From Sphingomonadales bacterium (GTDB lineage Bacteria; Pseudomonadota; Alphaproteobacteria; Sphingomonadales; Sphingomonadaceae), in the NCBI GenBank assembly GCA_027489295.1, contig JAIYAA010000021.1, positions 1 through 7,666 on the forward strand: DNA of 7,666 bases. The letters run 5' to 3'. Shown here in pieces: positions 6,612 to 7,666 of this stretch. Position numbers and translations under genes: made by a program. The stretch's first letter is position 1. The number at the start of each line of letters is the position of its first letter. The notes under the pieces were generated by a model, which was not told the origin of the DNA, ran no database searches, and saw nothing but the letters and a program-made list of their open reading frames with translations.

Positions 6612-7464
6612 CGGCCATCGCCTTCAGATCGGCGGTATTGCGCCGATAGATGCGCTCGCCCGCGTCGAAATCGGCAAAGGCGCCCGAATAGCGCGAGAAC
6701 CGCAGCGTCTCGCGCGCGCCCAGCCCGAGAAAGCCGCCGCGCGCCAGCGATTCCCCGAACAGGCCCAGCGCCCGATCCTGCAGGCCGCGATCGAAATAGA
6801 TCAGCACGTTGCGACTGGAGACCAGCTGCGCCTCGGCGAACACCTGATCGGTCGCAAGGCTGTGTTCCGCAAAAACGGCGCGGGCACGCAGGCTCTTGTC
6901 GAACACGGCACCGCCATAGGCCGCCGTATAATAGTCGGAGAGCGAGCTGCGCCCGCCGGACAGCCGGTGATTCTCGGTGAACTGGGGCACGCGCTGCAGA
7001 TCGAAAATCCCCGCCTCGGCCTTGGCGAGCGCCGCCGGGCTGATGTCGGTGCAATAGAAGATCGTGCGCTCCTCCAGCCCCTCCTCGCGGAACAGGATGG
7101 CGAGCGAATAGAATTCCTCGCCATTGGCGCAGCCGGCGATCCATACCTTCAGCGACGGCCAGGTGCGCAGGTGCGGCACCACCTTCTCGCGCAGCGCGCG
7201 AAAATAGGCGGGATCGCGGAACATCTCGCTCACCTGGATGGTGAGAAAACCCATCAGCTCGGCGAACACCGCCGGCTCGCGCAGCAGGCGGTGCTGGAGC
7301 TGCGACAACCCATCGCAGCCGAAGCGCTGGCACGCCCGCTCCATCCGGCGGTGCAGCGAGCTGCGCGAATAGCCGCGAAAGTCATAGTGATAGTGCCGCC
7401 AGATCGCCTCGAGCAGCAGGTCCAGCTCGATTTCTTCATGGGCCGCGAATACGTCGTCGATCAC
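6604..7464 (-). CDS. cheR: CheR-type protein-glutamate methyltransferase
   Basis: This is an S-adenosylmethionine-dependent methyltransferase of the CheR family, 286 residues from the chosen start, the same length as E. coli CheR. Residues about 8-75 are the helical CheR N-domain. TIQVSEMFRDPAYF (75-88) matches the conserved segment around the FFR motif. The SAM-binding motif I is AGCANGEEFYSLA (110-122), and RNVLIYFDR (218-226) is the late CheR signature. I chose the GTG at 7462-7464 because it overlaps the upstream stop (GTGA), has GGA (7472-7474) seven bases before it, and removes an Arg/Gln-rich extension that merely reads the receiver gene out of frame. An ATG at 7551 would give 315 residues but lies deep inside the upstream gene. 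In chemotaxis the substrate is a receptor glutamate; in sensory-kinase operons like this one the target is often unknown. No cheB follows it; the next gene is the HWE hybrid kinase. Confidence 0.92.
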   Translation of the reverse strand: MIDDVFAAHEEIELDLLLEAIWRHYHYDFRGYSRSSLHRRMERACQRFGCDGLSQLQHRLLREPAVFAELMGFLTIQVSEMFRDPAYFRALREKVVPHLRTWPSLKVWIAGCANGEEFYSLAILFREEGLEERTIFYCTDISPAALAKAEAGIFDLQRVPQFTENHRLSGGRSSLSDYYTAAYGGAVFDKSLRARAVFAEHSLATDQVFAEAQLVSSRNVLIYFDRGLQDRALGLFGESLARGGFLGLGARETLRFSRYSGAFADFDAGERIYRRNTADLKAMADA

Positions 7465-7666
7465 CGCGGCATCCAAACCCGAACCAGGCTCAGCAGCTTG
7501 TCGATGTCGAGCGGCTTGGCGAGATAATCGTTGGCGCCCGCGTCCAAGCACTCCTGCTGGTCGCGTGCCATTGCCTTGGCGGTCAGCATCAGGATCGGCA
7601 ACGTCTTGCCCCAGGGCTGCTTGCGGATCTCGCGCGTGGCGGTCAGGCCGTCCATTTCCGGCATCA
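7461..7666 (-). CDS. Receiver domain, C-terminal fragment (probable hybrid kinase)
   Basis: Only the last 68 or so residues are in the window; the gene continues past the right edge. What is visible is the second half of a response-regulator receiver domain: MPEMDGLTATREIRK just after the phospho-acceptor Asp (which lies just outside), LPILMLTAKAM with the conserved Thr, and the Lys-Pro switch in GANDYLAKPLDIDKLL. The protein ends a few residues later (VWMPR-stop), so the receiver is C-terminal. The sequence style, including the CLDAGANDYLAKP run, is typical of receivers at the end of hybrid histidine kinases, though a stand-alone CheY-like protein is equally possible. Its stop overlaps the cheR GTG by 4 bases, which indicates translational coupling and one operon with cheR and the HWE kinase. 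Confidence 0.88.
   Translation of the reverse strand, partial: MPEMDGLTATREIRKQPWGKTLPILMLTAKAMARDQQECLDAGANDYLAKPLDIDKLLSLVRVWMPR

Noticed and set aside
5478..6980. 500-codon open frame on the plus strand opposite the HWE kinase and cheR genes
   Set aside because: It is antisense to two well-supported genes, is rich in Arg, Gln and Asp as expected from reading GC-rich codons in reverse, and has no domain. It is a shadow frame.
1..7666. CRISPR array, intact insertion sequence, rRNA or tRNA gene
   Set aside because: No regularly spaced repeats, no terminal inverted repeats around a transposase, and no RNA-gene signature were seen on either strand.

Overview
The window looks like chromosomal DNA from a high-GC alphaproteobacterium, most likely a sphingomonad (Sphingomonas or a relative). 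The gene set points that way: a Tat-exported phosphocholine-type phospholipase C, a LacI regulator with an AGCGCT-centred operator, and an HWE-family histidine kinase linked to CheR. Genus is inferred from gene content and codon style only. No rRNA, tRNA, CRISPR array or intact mobile element is visible.

Layout, left to right. (1) Positions 1 to about 724 hold no gene I can recognise. The last 120 bases are clearly AT-richer (about 50% GC by hand count) and carry an AT-rich promoter-like patch. (2) 725-1459 (+) encodes a Crp/Fnr-family transcription factor without visible cAMP-binding or Fe-S signature residues. (3) 1460-1666 is a regulatory gap with three small dyads and a good PhoB-box candidate at 1594-1611. 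(4) 1667-3739 (+) encodes a 690-residue Tat-exported phospholipase C. (5) A 51-bp gap contains a perfect 16-bp palindrome, followed by a TTG-started LacI-family regulator at 3791-4786 (+). (6) A hairpin that contains both stop codons separates this gene from a convergent cluster on the minus strand.

The minus-strand cluster, in transcription order from the right edge, has three parts. First is the C-terminal end of a receiver-domain protein, probably a hybrid kinase cut by the window edge. Second is a CheR-type methyltransferase that starts at a GTG overlapping the previous stop (GTGA). Third is a 601-residue REC-PAS-HWE kinase-REC protein whose start overlaps the cheR stop by 8 bases. The overlaps suggest a translationally coupled signalling operon that mixes phosphorelay and methyltransferase modules. 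No cheB lies between cheR and the kinase.

Functional reading: the left half looks like a phosphate-scavenging gene (extracytoplasmic phospholipase C, probably under PhoB) flanked by two regulators. The right half is a multi-component sensory cassette. Nothing in the window directly ties the two halves together. I see no clear evidence of a wholly new system. The best leads are the PhoB-box/phospholipase pairing, the LacI palindrome, and the CheR/HWE operon architecture.
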